Part shown: positions 20,682 through 34,020 of the stretch, one piece after another
Position numbering within the stretch: the first letter of the stretch is position 1
Layout of the letters: the number at the start of each line of letters is the position of its first letter
DNA from: Scytalidium lignicola
Taxonomy: Eukaryota > Ascomycota > Leotiomycetes
Assembly (NCBI GenBank): GCA_002812745.2
Contig: NCSJ02000285.1
Location: forward strand, 1-56,095
Direction: 5' to 3'
Length of the DNA stretch: 56,095 nucleotides
Translations under genes and position numbers: made by a program
The notes under the pieces: generated by a model
The model's input: only the letters and a program-made list of their open reading frames with translations
Database searches by the model: none
What the model was told of the DNA's origin: nothing

Positions 20682-23600
20682 CTTATTATTCGAAATTTGA
20701 CTCCAACCAACATCTCGGAGAAAAAAAGAAAGGGGTTGTTGGTTTTTTGGTTCTTTTTTTTNCGCCGTCTTCGGCGCAACTGAGAACTTTCAAGACTGCC
20801 TGCCTTGCCTCATTGTGCCTCATACAGTACGGCTGACTCGATGATGCATAGATCAATGGACGTCATATCCTGTGCACGGTTTAATTCCGATTGCTCAAAA
20901 AGAATAAGTTTTGAAGGAGAAGGAAAAAGTGATCAAAGCACAAAGTTTCGCCGCACAAAATGTTCCAGTTGTGCCAATAAGCAACTGTCTTCGGGCCGGG
21001 GAGAAAAAAATATAGTTGATTGATAAACTTCTGAGAAATCCCCGCCACCACTTTCCACATTGATAGAAATGACCGTTTTCGTGAATTACGCATTCAACTT
21101 CGTACGACAGTGAGACACTGTGCCGGGTGAGGCTTTTCCTTCCCTAACAGGCAGAATACAGCACGTCGCTGTTGATGACGTTCGGGCGCAAATGCCTACA
21201 TACTTGCCTTGCCTACTGTAGCATCGCCTGTGGCATTCTGGATGGAGCCCGACAGGTGCTATGCTACTCTGCTCTTGTACTGTACAGTCGACTGTGTGTA
21301 CTCTGCTAAACTTATCAACTTGCATGCTGCAGGGACAAGGGAGACCTAATGCAGGCTAACTGAGGGGCCCGCTCCCGCGGTGCGCAGCAATTGGGTGCCT
21401 CCAGTGCCTCAAATGGGTCTCGGTGCGCCACCAATTGCCCCTACTTCTTCTGGGGAACGGAATTACCGTGCTGCATCGTTTCCCGATGTCTGGAAACAAA
21501 CTCCCCTTGACCGGGCAACCGAAGGAGGAATGTACCTTGGTACGGAAGGACTGTACCTTTTCGGACCCTCCCACTGCCTGCTTGTGGCTTGAAGGATGTG
21601 GCGAGGATAAGCTGGCTAACTTCGCCATGACGGGTGGAGCTTCCGGCCCGCACAGATACGGTAACTTTTGTTTTGTTTTTTTNGTTTAAGACGTGCAGTA
21701 TGAGGCAGTGAAATCGAGGAATCCGAATGGTAGAGCAGGAAGAAAGCAACTGCTCATATGCCGGCAGACCTTAATTAGGCTACGGCATCTCAGGCTGGAT
21801 TGTATCAGTTTTATCGATCGAGTACTCGTGTAGTTGATGACGCTTCAAAAAGGGTTTAGGTCCGAGGTGGACGTTGACATGGGTGCGGTAAGATGCTGTC
21901 AGTAAGCACCTGATCTGGAGCTTGCGACGTGATATTCAGGCCTCTTCTCACGCAAGTCATTTCTCCATTGCTCCAACCTCGAAGTAGCAGATCGACAGTA
22001 TGGCGTTGACTACTGTGGCACGTGTAGATCGTTGTTACTGTCCCGGCAGAATGTGGCTTCAAGCATGCCCGCCACCTTCGAGCACATGCTGCTGGAGATC
22101 GTATACTGTGTAAAAAAGTTTGGAGGATTTTCTTTTTGAAACAAGCAGTGAGAACTCTAAAGATTCCAGCTAAACCGAGCAGCCAATGAGTCCGTTTGAG
22201 CGGGCGAAATACGGTACCCAAAATTCAGGGTTTGCTACTGCAGCTTCTGAATCTTAACTTTGAAAGCATTCCGTGGAGGGAACTCCAGTTGCAATCGAAT
22301 AATTGGACATTGGTTTTGACGTTTCTTAATTGCTGCGTCTTCTGTCTTTGAAGGACTTCCCCAGACTTTTTGTCAAAAGGTGGGGGGAGAGTAAGAGATC
22401 GTCATCATCATGCTATCACATGCAGAGAGCTTTGAGACAGTCTGGATTCTGGTGATTCCCCTTCAACGTGCCATGATCGATAGTTATATTTGGGCAGGGA
22501 ACACATATTCCTTGCTTCTTTGAGCACAATGAATTGTGAGAGCATCTAGCCCTTGCACATGTACCGCCGAGCCGGTATGTACGGGATGTCAGCGCTAGAG
22601 CAATTTTGAGGCTACCATCTTGCAGGAGCAGGTTCTGAGCTGAATCGGTGGCTGCAGAGTTTCAGCATGGGCACCCGTAGGCTTAACTTCAAGATCTGTC
22701 GAGGCTGCTTTGAGACAGAGGTCGATGATGGCAAGTCTATGGCACCTGAAAGTCGAGTGACACAATAAAGGATGGTATTGTGCTACATTCGTCTTTTTTG
22801 AGCATGTTTTCGATGCAACATGGATGTTTTCTTTGCTATCGTGCTCATCTCCCAATGATCCTGGCGGCAGGTGGTTTTTTAGATCCCAGAAGGTCTCGAC
22901 TGCAACGTTGATCGACACTACCTAGGACCATTTAAGAAGAGTAGCAAGGTGCCCACTATGAGGATCGCCGGAACAGTGGGCTTTTGTCCCCCAAAGATGC
23001 TCCTCGATCAAAAATGCCGTAACATTACTGTACTCGGGAAGCAATTGGTCGATCCCTGAGCTGCCATATGGGAAATCAAATACCGCGTGGGCAGGTGCCT
23101 ATCAGCACACGATTCTTACGTGACAGCAATATCGAAGATGCAGATAAAGTGTGATCTATGCACGTGAACAACACAGTACAGTACAGTAATGAGGACGGGT
23201 CAGGAACTCCGAATCCCTAATTAAGCCACGGCGAGGTTGATGGATGCTGAGTGGGATGCGCCTCCACGCTCCACGGGTTATCTTTATCTAGTGCTGTGTT
23301 GTGCTTGAAGTTACTGACTGGTTCGAGGCGGAGCTATCGCTCGTGAAGTTATGTGGAAAAGTACGGTCCAGAGTACGCTACAGTAGGCTGGCTGTTCCCA
23401 ACAGTACTGTCAGTGCGCGTGCATTTTCGTGTGCCCCTGTCCCCGTTGCCCTGTTCAAACCCCACCAGTTGGCCAAACGTGCCGAGTTCCTTTTTGCGTG
23501 CAGTAAGTGACAGTTACGGTACTGTACGGTACTGGTCAGTAGGAGTGGACCTCTGTGATCTGTGGCATAGGAGAGAACGAACTGTGTAGCGACACCCACA

Positions 23601-25544
23601 CACACAGAGTCCTGGCCATTTCCGCGGTCCTGTCAAATATCCTTCGTGGCATTCCAGTGGGAGATTCAGCTGCACGAAATATCCACCATCGTGGTGACCA
23701 GTCAATTAACTGGTGGGCGACCTGGTTTCGCAGAATGCATTGGGCTGTGCGACATCACGAACAAATTGAAGATATTGGATATCAACAAAGCGGTGGTGGC
23801 ACAGAGCTGATAATTAATGATTTGGAGAGCTCCTGAAGATGCAATTCTACTTGTACAGGACAGCAGTCATGTGCTTGGGTAATCTCCCAGAAAGAAGCTG
23901 CTTGGTCGGTTGATAGGGCTGGAACAGACGCGATGTGGTAGAGGGAAGGGCATCTCGCCGCGCCACGACCGAAGGGCCACCAATTGTGACAGCGGTAACG
24001 TGCATGGGCAGCTGCTCTCCAGAGATTGAAAGCACCGTGGTGGGGTTCGTTCTGTGGTACTGTATTGCAAAGCATTGGTAAAGCCACTGATTGCATTTGC
24101 CCTTGACGGCATTATTGTCCAAATTCGATGAATAAGCCGAAGAATGACAGCTGCTGTGGTGGACTAGGTACTGTAACTCGTACTGTGGGAGGAAGGGTGG
24201 GCTCGCACCGTGGGCTAAAGCCAAAGCGTTCGGTAGGGCTCGTGCACATTGAAATTGAAGAAGAAAACAAAAGTAGAGAACTGTATTTAGAAGCTGCGTG
24301 TATACAAATGCCGATGCTAATTGGATACTAGATGCAAACCGAGCTCGAGCTCGAGATCGAGTGTTTCTGGTGCGAGGATGATGGGTGGTGGTTGTTGTGG
24401 TTGTTCTTGTTGTTAGGTCCTGGTGAGAAAAGAAAAGGGAGAAAAGCAAAGAGAGGGGCATTTTAGAGGTGTGATTGGGTCATTGAGGAGTCTCGCTCAC
24501 TCCCCATGCTCTCGCCTGCACCCCGCCCCATGCCAGTTCTGACGGCCCAACGGCGGGCTCGCCTTCCCAAATGGACGAGCCCGGTTGGGGATGGTGCATT
24601 CTCCATACCACCCTCCCTGTACATTACCCCTATGCTTGGATTGTGCGCCCCAGCAGTTTGGGTGGTGATGATGGATGGGTGGATGTGTGCCTCCTGCAAG
24701 GGCTGCTTTTTTGCACCGTCCTTGATCTTTGTGACTGTTCTGCTTTCTACGTCTTGATTCTCCTCCTTTTCTATCTTCTTCTCCTCTCCCTCTTCATATT
24801 CTTTACCGTGTGCTCAATCGTGTTCGTTGCCCTCGGAAAAGGATCAGACTCGTCAATTCGACTCTTGACTCGGTGCGCTCGGGTCGCTTCCTCCTCATTT
24901 TTGCCAGTTCCAGGTTCCCCTTGCATTGATATATCGCCGTCCCTCGGTCAGCACCTAAGTCGAGGAGGTCAAAGCATCTTGCCAGACCTCAAACGAGAAT
25001 AGAGGCAAGAAGAGCCTCGACCCCTTGTCCCGCACAATCCGTCCTCCAGAACATCCGGACGCTGGTGGTCAGTGATCGAGACTTAAGGTTGAAAGGAGGC
25101 TTTTCGTTGGCCGACTATCTCTCGACACTCGAACCAAAGCCTTGCAGTTTCACATATTGGTTTGACATTGGATTTCTCGTGCATCAGGAAGGGCATTAGA
25201 GGCTGGAAAAACATTCGAGATACTTTTTGTAGCTCGTCCTGGCTTCATTCCTGGCTCTTCTCCCTGTATCGCCACATCTACATACAGTACAGTACAGCCT
25301 GCGCGAAGTGTGTGTGCTCTGGATGACCGAGGCCGTTTACCCAAACCGAGACTTGACGACCTAGTTACCTGGTTCCTTGACAAAAATACACACGGCATCC
25401 CGTGTTCGCCGTTTTCTGCCAACCCCAACTAGTCAATTGACTACCGTACTTTAACAAACTATCACTAGAAAGGTAGAGTCCTGTGGGGATCTCTTTGCAG
25501 GGCGATCAGCATAAGGCAGAGACATTAGCATTAAACCACTGGCG
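20682..25544. other. Gene-poor region upstream of RasGEF gene
   Basis: Nearly 5 kb lacks a supportable gene. The sequence is not especially AT-rich and carries many GTAC-centred motifs, such as a tandem ACGGTACT pair at 23516-23533, CAGTACAGTACAGTA at 23174-23188 and a similar array at 25284-25297. A GAGCTC/CTCGAG cluster lies at 24341-24360. From about 24720 to 24830 the plus strand becomes CT-rich, as at fungal transcription starts, so the 3' end may be promoter and long leader of the RasGEF gene. Confidence 0.45.
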
Positions 25545-26016
25545 TTGCATGACCAACGGCCAAAGAGGGTCCCCGATCCCATTAAAAGAGCTTGGTATGT
25601 GACATGGGCCCATTATTCCCTTCTCTCGATCTTCGTGACATTCCTGGTGACCTTCTCGCCAGCGTTTCTTCTTATCAACAACGCCTCAGAGAACTCTCGG
25701 CTTTTCACTGTCGTGCTAACTACTACCTTTCGTGCGTAGATCCCAATTGCATATCTACTATCGCACTCGCGAGTGCTGGGAACCTTATTTGGAAGCTGGA
25801 CTCTTCCCCATCCCTCGAGGGACATTATTCCTAAAGAAAAACAGATATCCGAGGTCCACCAACTCATTATCGAGCGCATTCCAGTTCGGACATTGGTCGC
25901 TGCTGCGAAGCACTCCATCCGAAGGAGGTTTGCGTTGGTCTGATAGTGTTACGAACATCTTGGGAATATTCCTGCAATAGGCTCTCATGATAGTCGTACA
26001 CAACAGGTAGACCATC
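25545..26016 (+). other. Unassigned open stretch just upstream of RasGEF
   Basis: Between about 25607 and 25960 protein-like sequence moves between the three plus frames. One begins at the ATG around 25604 (MGPLFPSLDLRDIPGDLLAS); another reads LHIYYRTRECWEPYLEAGLF; a third reads EVHQLIIERIPVRTLVAAAKH to a stop. It could be upstream exons of the RasGEF gene, a separate small gene with introns, or a decayed gene. No family was recognised. Confidence 0.25.
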
Positions 26017-29000
26017 ATGGTGACGGCATTCGACTATAGTACGCGATCGAGCGTCCACGTTGCTCCTCTTGCGATTCACAAAAACAGGACTCGGAGTTCG
26101 AGTAGAAGCTGGAAACATCAGAGAACTTCATCTACGAGTACTGAACTGACGACTTCCTCCTCTACCGCATCTTCACAAATAACACCACCGACCACTCCAA
26201 ATGGCTCACAGGAAGATTTACGGCGATATATGGAACCATCGCAGCCCGTGTTCCATAATTTTCTCCGAGCATTTTATCCATTTCAACCTACCTACACCGT
26301 CTCGAACACCACTGTTACAGTGCCTCTGAATGAAGGTGACCTCATCTTGGTTCATTCGATACATACAAATGGCTGGGCCGATGGAACCCTGCTACCCTCT
26401 GGCGCCCGAGGCTGGCTCCCAACAAACTACTGTGTGGCCTATGAACCAGAGTCGATGCAAAATCTCCTTGTTGCGCTACTTAACTTCTGGGACTTGTTAC
26501 GGCATGGTGTGATGAGTGATGCCGAAGTTGCTAGAAATCAAGAAATCATGCGAGGAGTTATTGCGGGTGTTAGGTATTTGTTGGTAAGTATTGCAATTGA
26601 ATTTGATGGACCGATAAGAAAGAAACTTACCAGAACGATTAGGAAAAATCAGATTGCCTGACTCGAGAGTCTCCTATGGTACAAAATAACGAAGCTCTAA
26701 GACGGACTAGAAAAGCGCTCCTTTCTGAGCTGTCATCACTAGTCAAAAGCGCAAAGAAATTACAGGATATACCTATAACTTCGTCTGAGGCCTTCATTGA
26801 AGAGATAAATGACACAATAGATGACATGATAATGAAGGCGTTTAAGCTTGTAGTACGAGGTGTCAGATTTCTCGACTCTTGGGAGGATGAAATGACTTCC
26901 CATCCCCCAGTCCACGCGGCGATGGCGACTGTCATAGAGGAAAGCCACAATCCTCCAACTCCTCCGGCAGACGCGGCCTCATTTGACAGACCAACGCAAG
27001 GAAAGAGAACTTATGAGATGGCATCGCGAAGGTTGTCCACTTACAGTTTTGATAGCGGTGTATCTAGCTCTCAGCTCTCCGAAGATACCACGAAATACGA
27101 GCCGTACAGGCGCATGAGCATTCATTCGAACACTACAGCTTCTTCCTCAAGACCATTGTCTATTTCGAGACCGGCATCCTTGCATGTGAAACGACAATCG
27201 ATATCTCACCGTATGTCCATGGTAATGCCGGCAGCACAGCGTCAAAATCTTGTTTCAGAGAGATTAAATGCGTGCCACGATACTTTTCTCTCCTTTTTGG
27301 GCTCATTTATCGGTAGACTGCATCTCCAATCTCAATCATCAGCAGGTCTACTCTTGACAACTCGCGAGTCAGTGGCTGCCGGAACGGAGTTGCTCGGAAT
27401 CGTCGAGGAAATTTGTGCCCACGATAGTCAAAGTGCAGATACGTTACACATAACTCGGAACGCTTTATATGACCACCTCAACAAGCTCGAGGCTTCAGCG
27501 AGAGATATTATACAGTCGACTGGATTTGAAGAAGATGATGTTGTCATGCCTCACCAGAACGGCAGCCTCCTAATGGCTGCAACTGCCTGCGTTAAAGCCG
27601 CTGGAGAGTGTGTCGCTAAATCCAAATTTGTTATTGAACGTATCGGCGATTTCGAGTTCGAAAGGAGTAGTAGTAGTGGATTAGAGATTGACGGCTTTCA
27701 AGTTATACCCTCCACAAATCCTGAAAGCATATTGCCTGAACCTACAAAGGAATTCGCACAAACGGAACTAGCAAAACTACCGCCACCGTTGGTTATTGCA
27801 AACACTGAAAAGCCTCTTCCAGAACTTCCACCTGACTCCCCTATGGATATTAACACCCCCGATACTCAACAGAGCCTCGATTCTCGGCTTGAAGGCACTC
27901 AGCTCCTTTCTCAAAACTCAACCTCACAACCTACCAGATCATCATCTCTTTTACCTCCGCTCCCCAAGCTTACAACCTCCGGATCTTCTCAAGAAGAATC
28001 TAGTCAACCTGATAGCTCTGTAGGACACCATAGTCCATTCCAAGATTCTTTCAGTTCAAGGAGCATTGCTGTATCAACAACAAGCAGTACTTCTATCACC
28101 GGAATGCAGGATTCTGAAATGACTGTACCATCGCAAGCCTCAACGCGGGCAACTACCCCCGATTCACCTGCTCTTGAAACCAAGGCATCGATCTCTAGCA
28201 TCAACAACATGACTGCAAGCCAATCCTCTCTTGGTGATACTGAGGATGACGGAGAGTCAAAGGTCCTCGAAAAGACTTTTGCACACGAGTTGATGCACAA
28301 TAAGGATGGGCAGATTACAGGTGGTACCCTTCCAGCACTTGTTGAGAAGCTTACTACGCATGACTCAACCCCTGATGCAATGTTTGTCACTACATTCTAT
28401 CTCACATTCCGACTTTTTGTTACTCCAGTAGACCTTGCGAAGGCTTTAGTTGATCGTTTTGATTATGTTGCCGAATCTCCACGCATTGCTGGACCTGTGC
28501 GGCTGCGCGTATATAACATCTTCAAAGGGTGGATGGAGTCTCATTGGCGCGACATTACCGATCATGATGCTCTCCCAACTATCGAGAGTTTTGCCGAGGA
28601 GAAGCTGAAGCCGCTTCTTCCGGCCACTGCGCAACGTTTGCAGGAGTTATCACAAAAAGTATCTTCCTTGGAAGGTTGCCTCGTTCCACGATTGGTTTCC
28701 TCAATGGGGAAGACTAGTACTGCAAATACTGCATCCACTGCTGCCGAAACCCCAGTACTGCCACCCGTCTTTACGAAGAGCCAGATGGGCCTTCTGAAGA
28801 ATTGGAAAATGGGGGGAACTTGTCCCTCTGTCATCGACTTTGATCCGTTGGAAATAGCTAGGCAATTGGCGATTAAGGAGATGAACATCTTCTGTGCGAT
28901 CATGCCGGAGGAGTTGTTGGGTTCTGAATGGACCAAGAAAAGTGGCTCGAATGCGGTCAATGTACGAGCTATGTCGACTCTTTCAACTGATCTCTCCAAC

Positions 29001-29696
29001 CTAGTTGCCGATACTATTCTTCAGTACGATGATGTTAAGAAGCGAGCAGTTACCATCAAACATTGGATCAAGATTGCTCAGAGATGTTTGGAATTGAACA
29101 ATTACCATTCACTGATGGCTATCATCTGTTCCCTTAACTCATCTACGATTGTTCGACTGAGAAAGACCTGGGATAATATATCGCAAAAGCGGAAGGAGAC
29201 ACTAAATAGTCTTCAAGCCATTGTTGAGCCAGACAAGAATTATGCAGTTCTTCGAAGACGGCTTAGCGATCATGTTGCTCCTTGTCTTCCATTCGTTGGT
29301 CTCTACCTGACAGATCTTACTTTCATCGATGCCGGAAATCCTGCAACTAAACAATTACCAGGCATCGGGGATAGTGAGGGTATTTCTGTCATCAATTTCG
29401 ACAAACACTCCCGAACAGCCAAGATAATTGGCGAACTTCAGCGATTTCAAGTCCCTTACCGGCTCGCAGAAGTCACCGAACTGCAGGAGTGGCTCCAAGC
29501 ACAAATTGTCCGAGTCAAGTCAGCTTCAGATCACGAGAATGTCACACAATATTACCGCAAGTCCCTTCTTTTGGAGCCCCGGGAGACGCTACAGAAGCAG
29601 AGTCCTGTGGAACCCGTAGCGGTGGCCCCCAACGCCCAGAAGGACAAGTTTGATATTTTCGGCTGGACACACTTGAAAGTCACTGCAACTTCTTAA
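26017..29696 (+). CDS. SH3-RasGEF protein (Cdc25-type Ras activator)
   Basis: Two exons (26017-26583 and 26643-29696; intron 59 bp) give 1206 residues. An SH3 domain at about 82-142 contains LRAFYPFQ, LNEGDLILV and RGWLPTNYC. A long Ser/Thr/Pro-rich middle follows. A RasGEF N-terminal domain begins near residue 729 (HELMHNKDGQITGGTLPALVEKLT) and the catalytic Cdc25 homology domain spans about 920-1165 (DPLEIARQLAIKEMNIFCAI, CSLNSSTIVRLRKTW, PCLPFVGLYLTDLTFIDAGNP). The family exchanges GDP for GTP on Ras, feeding cAMP/PKA or MAPK signalling in yeasts and moulds; the exact Ras target here is inferred. The start is the first ATG of the SH3-bearing frame, but upstream exons cannot be excluded. 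A stop in the unspliced first frame at 26661 is removed by the intron. Confidence 0.9.
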
Positions 29697-31118
29697 AACA
29701 ATCCCTCACATCTGGGAGCATCTCCCATACACTTTACCCACCTCGCATATTTGGATCAACCTTTCACCATTTTACGACCCCTTTTGATACCCACTTGATT
29801 AGCGTTTTAGCGACTGGATTTTTACTTTGCATCGGCGAATACGGCGTTTATGGAATGGATCACGGAAATTCTTGTCTTTTTATTACTTTTTATTGTTATT
29901 GGATTTCTAATCACGAAGGCTGTCCGCTACCCATTATCCCTTTGTTTGGACTACGCAAATCGGCATCGTCCATTTCTCTATTGGGAACAGCTATGCAACA
30001 CCAGCTCTGTACACCATCATTGAGCCGCACTCTCTTTTCGATGTTTGCATTCCACACGGAGACTCGATACGAGAAGCAAAAACACATGTGAGAAAGAATG
30101 CATACGGGCTCAAGCTCTCTTATATAATAGTTTCGTTTTTGTTATGTGTACTGCTTTAGGTTGTAGGAGCGCGGGAACAAGTATTACCACAAAAGCGGCA
30201 ACGCTGTGTTGTATATGTTATTGTCTTAGTTTTTTTTAGGTATGGATGGGAGCAGGTTGTTGGAACGGATTGGTTGGTTTGGATTTGATGGAAAAAAGGC
30301 CCTCTGTTGACTTGACTTGGGTGGCTATTGTTTTGTAATCTGCAAGGAGCAAGAACAATGAAGTTATGATTGAATTCTTTCACATGAATGCCGACTTAAG
30401 TGATATGATTGAGATTGTATATCCCAGCAGTGATTGAATTAGCTCGAAATATCTTTATCACGGGTCACTGAGTGTCTCTGAGTCTTAGATCTTGGTGGGA
30501 TCAGGCGCATTTTCAGGGTTGAATGTTCGATCCTGCGTGGGGCTTTTGCCGGCACCCCACACAGAACTGTAACCAAACGGTAATGCTAAACCTTAAATTA
30601 CTAGATCATGCATAGATATAGCTCGATCCGAATAATTGGAAAGAAGCTTGTTGTAGATCTGATTTGCCTCTAGAAAGTTTGTCTCTGCGTTTTGAAGATA
30701 TACACGACACGACTGCCCTTCGGAATAACCTATCGTTATCGGAACGCAACGGGCCCTTATGAAGTCCAATCTGATAGGTTTGATTAGCGAATTGCACCAT
30801 GGGAGAGAGGAGGGGTAGGTTATGCAATCCGCCATTCTGTCTATATTTTCCGCCCTCACACCGCCCTCCTTCTCCTTCTCCTTCCTTCTACCTCAACAAA
30901 TTCCTCTCTTCACTGTTTCTCCCCAACTTAGAGAGAATCTTAAAGAGGGTTCTTGTGCACTTTATCATTGAGCTTTCCTCGTCCTTGTTCCCCTAAGGAG
31001 AGCTTATCTAGGAATTCTGATATCGGAATTCTAGACATTGTTCTTGACCCCACCACGAGAGGAAATTTTCTGCAGAACACATAATCATTTACCATCAACC
31101 ACACCACAAATCATCAAA
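29697..31118. other. Intergenic, methionine synthase promoter
   Basis: This region holds the 3' flank of the RasGEF gene, then the promoter of methionine synthase. A CT-rich tract at about 30860-30925 precedes the metE-type gene by some 200 bp and likely marks its transcription start. Small ORFs (for example 30593-30859 minus) have no domain support. Confidence 0.5.
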
Positions 31119-33609
31119 ATGGTTCAATCGTGAGTGTTCATAGCTATAGATGACATTCTTCGAGTTGATGAAGCTAACTCCCGTCATCGTAGATCTATCC
31201 TCGGTTTCCCTCGCATGGGAGTCAACCGTGACCTGAAGAAAGCCACTGAAGCTTGTAAGCTAAAATCCTTTGATTAGTTAATTGTCTTGCCAAGCACATA
31301 TGTACTAACACATACAGACTGGGGCGGCAAGATCTCTCAAGATGACCTGCTCAAGGAGGCCAAGAGACTCCGTCTTGCGCACTGGAAGATCCAGAAAGAC
31401 GCTGGTGTCGACGTCATCCCCAGCAATGACTTTGCCCTCTACGACCAAGTTCTTACCCACATCCAGGACTTCGGTGTAAGTATTCTTACCAGAAAGATGT
31501 GGTCTCAGCAAAAGCTGACCATGCTATTTACAGGCTACTCCAGAGAGATACACCAAGTACAACTTGAACCCTATCGATGAATACTTTGCTATGGGTCGTG
31601 GTCTCCAACGTGAGGGTGTCGACGTCCCCAGCTTGGAGATGGTGAAATGGTTTGACTCTAACTACCACTATGTCAAGCCTACGCTCCAAGATAACCAGAC
31701 CTTCAAGCTCAACCCCAACCCAAAGGCGGTTGTTGAGTTCCTTGAGGCAAAGGAGGCTGGTATCGTCACTCGACCCGTTTTGGTTGGCCCAGTCTCTTTC
31801 CTCCACCTCGGCAAGCCTGACCGTGGACAAACTGTAAACCCAATTGATCTCCTTGATAAGCTTCTTCCAATTTATGAGGAGCTCCTCACCAAGCTTAAGG
31901 AAGCTGGTGCCGAGACCGTCCAGATTGATGAGCCCGTCCTCGTCTTTGATCTTCCAGCTAAGACAAAGGCTGCCTTCAAGCCAACCTACGAAAAGTTGGT
32001 CAGCCTTGGCTCCAAGATCCCACAAATTACTTTCGCTACCTATTTTGGTGACATTGTTCATAACATTGACGCCCTCCCAACCAATGTCTCTACAGTCCAC
32101 ATCGACTTAGTCCGAAACCCAGAGCAACTTGACACTGTTATCGCTGCTCTAGGCCCAAAGACTATCCTGTCAGCTGGTGTTGTTGACGGTCGTAACATCT
32201 GGAAGACCAACTTCAAGCGTGCTATTGAGGTTGTCGAGAGTGCCATCCAAAAACTTGGCCAAGACCGTGTCATCGTCTCCACCTCAAGCTCACTTCTTCA
32301 CACTCCTCACACTCTGGCTAGCGAGAAGAAGCTGGATCCTGAGATTGCTGACTGGTTTGCTTTCGCTGTTGAGAAGGCCACTGAAGTCGCCATCATTGCT
32401 AAGGCCGTCACTGAAGGCCCTGCATCCGTTCGCGAGCAACTTGAGGCCAATGCTAAGTCTATCCAAGCTCGTGCCAGCTCAAAGAGGACCAATGATCCTC
32501 ATGTGAAGGAACGTCAATCAAAAGTCACCCAAGACATGTACAACCGTCAATCTGAGTTCCCTATCCGAATTGCTCAACAACAAAAGCAGCTCGGTCTCCC
32601 TCTCTTCCCAACCACCACCATTGGTTCCTTCCCTCAAACCAAGGAGATCCGAATCCAAAGAAATAAGTTCACCAAGGGTGAGATCACCGCTGAACAGTAC
32701 GAGAAGTTCATTGAAAAGGAGATTCAAGATGTTGTCAAGATCCAGGAGGAACTGGACCTTGATGTTTACGTTCACGGTGAGCCAGAGCGTAATGACATGG
32801 TACAGTACTTTGGTGAGCGTTTGGATGGTTATGCATTCACCACCAACGGATGGGTCCAGAGTTACGGATCCCGATGCGTTCGTCCTCCTATCGTTGTCGG
32901 TGACATCTCCCGACCTGCTCCAATGACTGTCAAGGAGTCCAAATATGCTGTTTCGATCTCCAAGAAGCCAATGAAGGGCATGTTGACTGGACCAATCACT
33001 TGTCTCCGATGGTCATTCCCTCGTGATGATGTTCACCAATCCGTCCAGGCCGAGCAGCTTGCCCTCGCTCTCCGCGACGAAGTTGTTGACCTTGAGGCCG
33101 CTGGTGTCTATGTCATCCAAGTTGACGAGCCTGCTCTTCGTGAGGGTCTCCCTCTCCGTACTGGCAAGGAGCGTGAGGCCTACCTTGACTGGGCTGTCAA
33201 GTCCTTCCGCCTCGCCGTCTCAGGTGTTCGGGACTCTACGCAAATTCACTCTCACTTCTGCTACTCTGAATTCCAAGACTTCTTCCACGCCATCGCAGCA
33301 CTTGACGCCGATGTTCTCTCCATTGAGAACAGCAAGTCTGATGCTAAGCTGCTCAAGGTCTTCGTCGACCAGGCTTACCCCCGCCAAATTGGACCTGGTG
33401 TCTACGACATCCACTCTCCACGTGTCCCAAGCGAGCAGGAGATCAAGGACAGAATTGAAGAGATGTTGCAATACCTCAAGCCAGACCAGCTCTGGATTGA
33501 CCCTGATTGCGGTCTGAAGACCCGTCAATGGTCTGAGACTAAGGCAGCCTTGACCAACATGGTTAATGCCGCCAAATTCTACCGACAAAAGTACGCCTCG
33601 AAGCAATAA
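31119..33609 (+). CDS. Cobalamin-independent methionine synthase (MetE/Met6)
   Basis: Four exons (31119-31129, 31193-31254, 31318-31475, 31534-33609) join to 768 residues, the usual family length. The coding part of exon 1 is only 11 nt; splicing yields MVQSSILGFPRMGVNRDLKKATEAYW. The enzyme (EC 2.1.1.14) transfers a methyl group from methyltetrahydropteroyl-triglutamate to homocysteine in the cytosol. The N-terminal half carries the folate-binding barrel; the C-terminal half has TTTIGSFPQTKEIR, the zinc-ligand His/Cys in HSHFCYSEF and the second Cys in DPDCGLKTR. Codon use in exon 4 is strongly biased to C/T-ending codons, as expected for a highly expressed gene. Introns crowd the 5' end. 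It converges on the methyltransferase gene downstream. Confidence 0.97.
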
Positions 33610-34020
33610 ATGCTTCGATATTGATAAGTCGGCCTCATTCACTTATTTCGAGGTTGGCTTGATCAGTGTGTGAGTTGCGATGTGTATGTGGAATATTTTA
33701 TGAGCCTAGCAGTGGAGACGATCTCAACATCGGCGTTTCTGGCTGGGGCATTGATGACAAAAAAAAAGTTTTGTTACGGTTTGTGTTTTTCAACAGCATA
33801 ATGTGGTAGGATGATCCATCAACCGGATCATCTGTAATTGTACCACTGGTGGCGTAAGGGTTATGTGAGCGGAACAAACAGGACATTATACCCATTTCAA
33901 CAGGGCCTGGGAGCGCGTGAATAGAGGATTGGAATTTTTCTTCCTTCAAAAATGTATTGCTTCTATATTGAGCTACATTGAATTCACGATTGTAGAACGT
34001 GCAGTGATTCTTCTATTCCT
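33610..34020. other. Convergent 3' flanks
   Basis: A short gap lies between the stops of methionine synthase (+) and the methyltransferase (-). It should hold both 3' untranslated regions. No gene or hairpin terminator was recognised. Confidence 0.6.

Noticed and set aside
23847..24461. 204-residue minus-strand ORF
   Set aside because: It begins in low-complexity Thr repeats, overlaps another ORF in a second minus frame, and has no recognisable domain.
24571..25002. 143-residue plus ORF with a hydrophobic Leu/Phe stretch
   Set aside because: The hydrophobic stretch is the translation of a CT-rich tract typical of a transcription start; likely leader of the RasGEF gene.
33220..33642. 140-residue minus ORF at the end of methionine synthase
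   Set aside because: It is antisense to the conserved catalytic C terminus and without its own domain.
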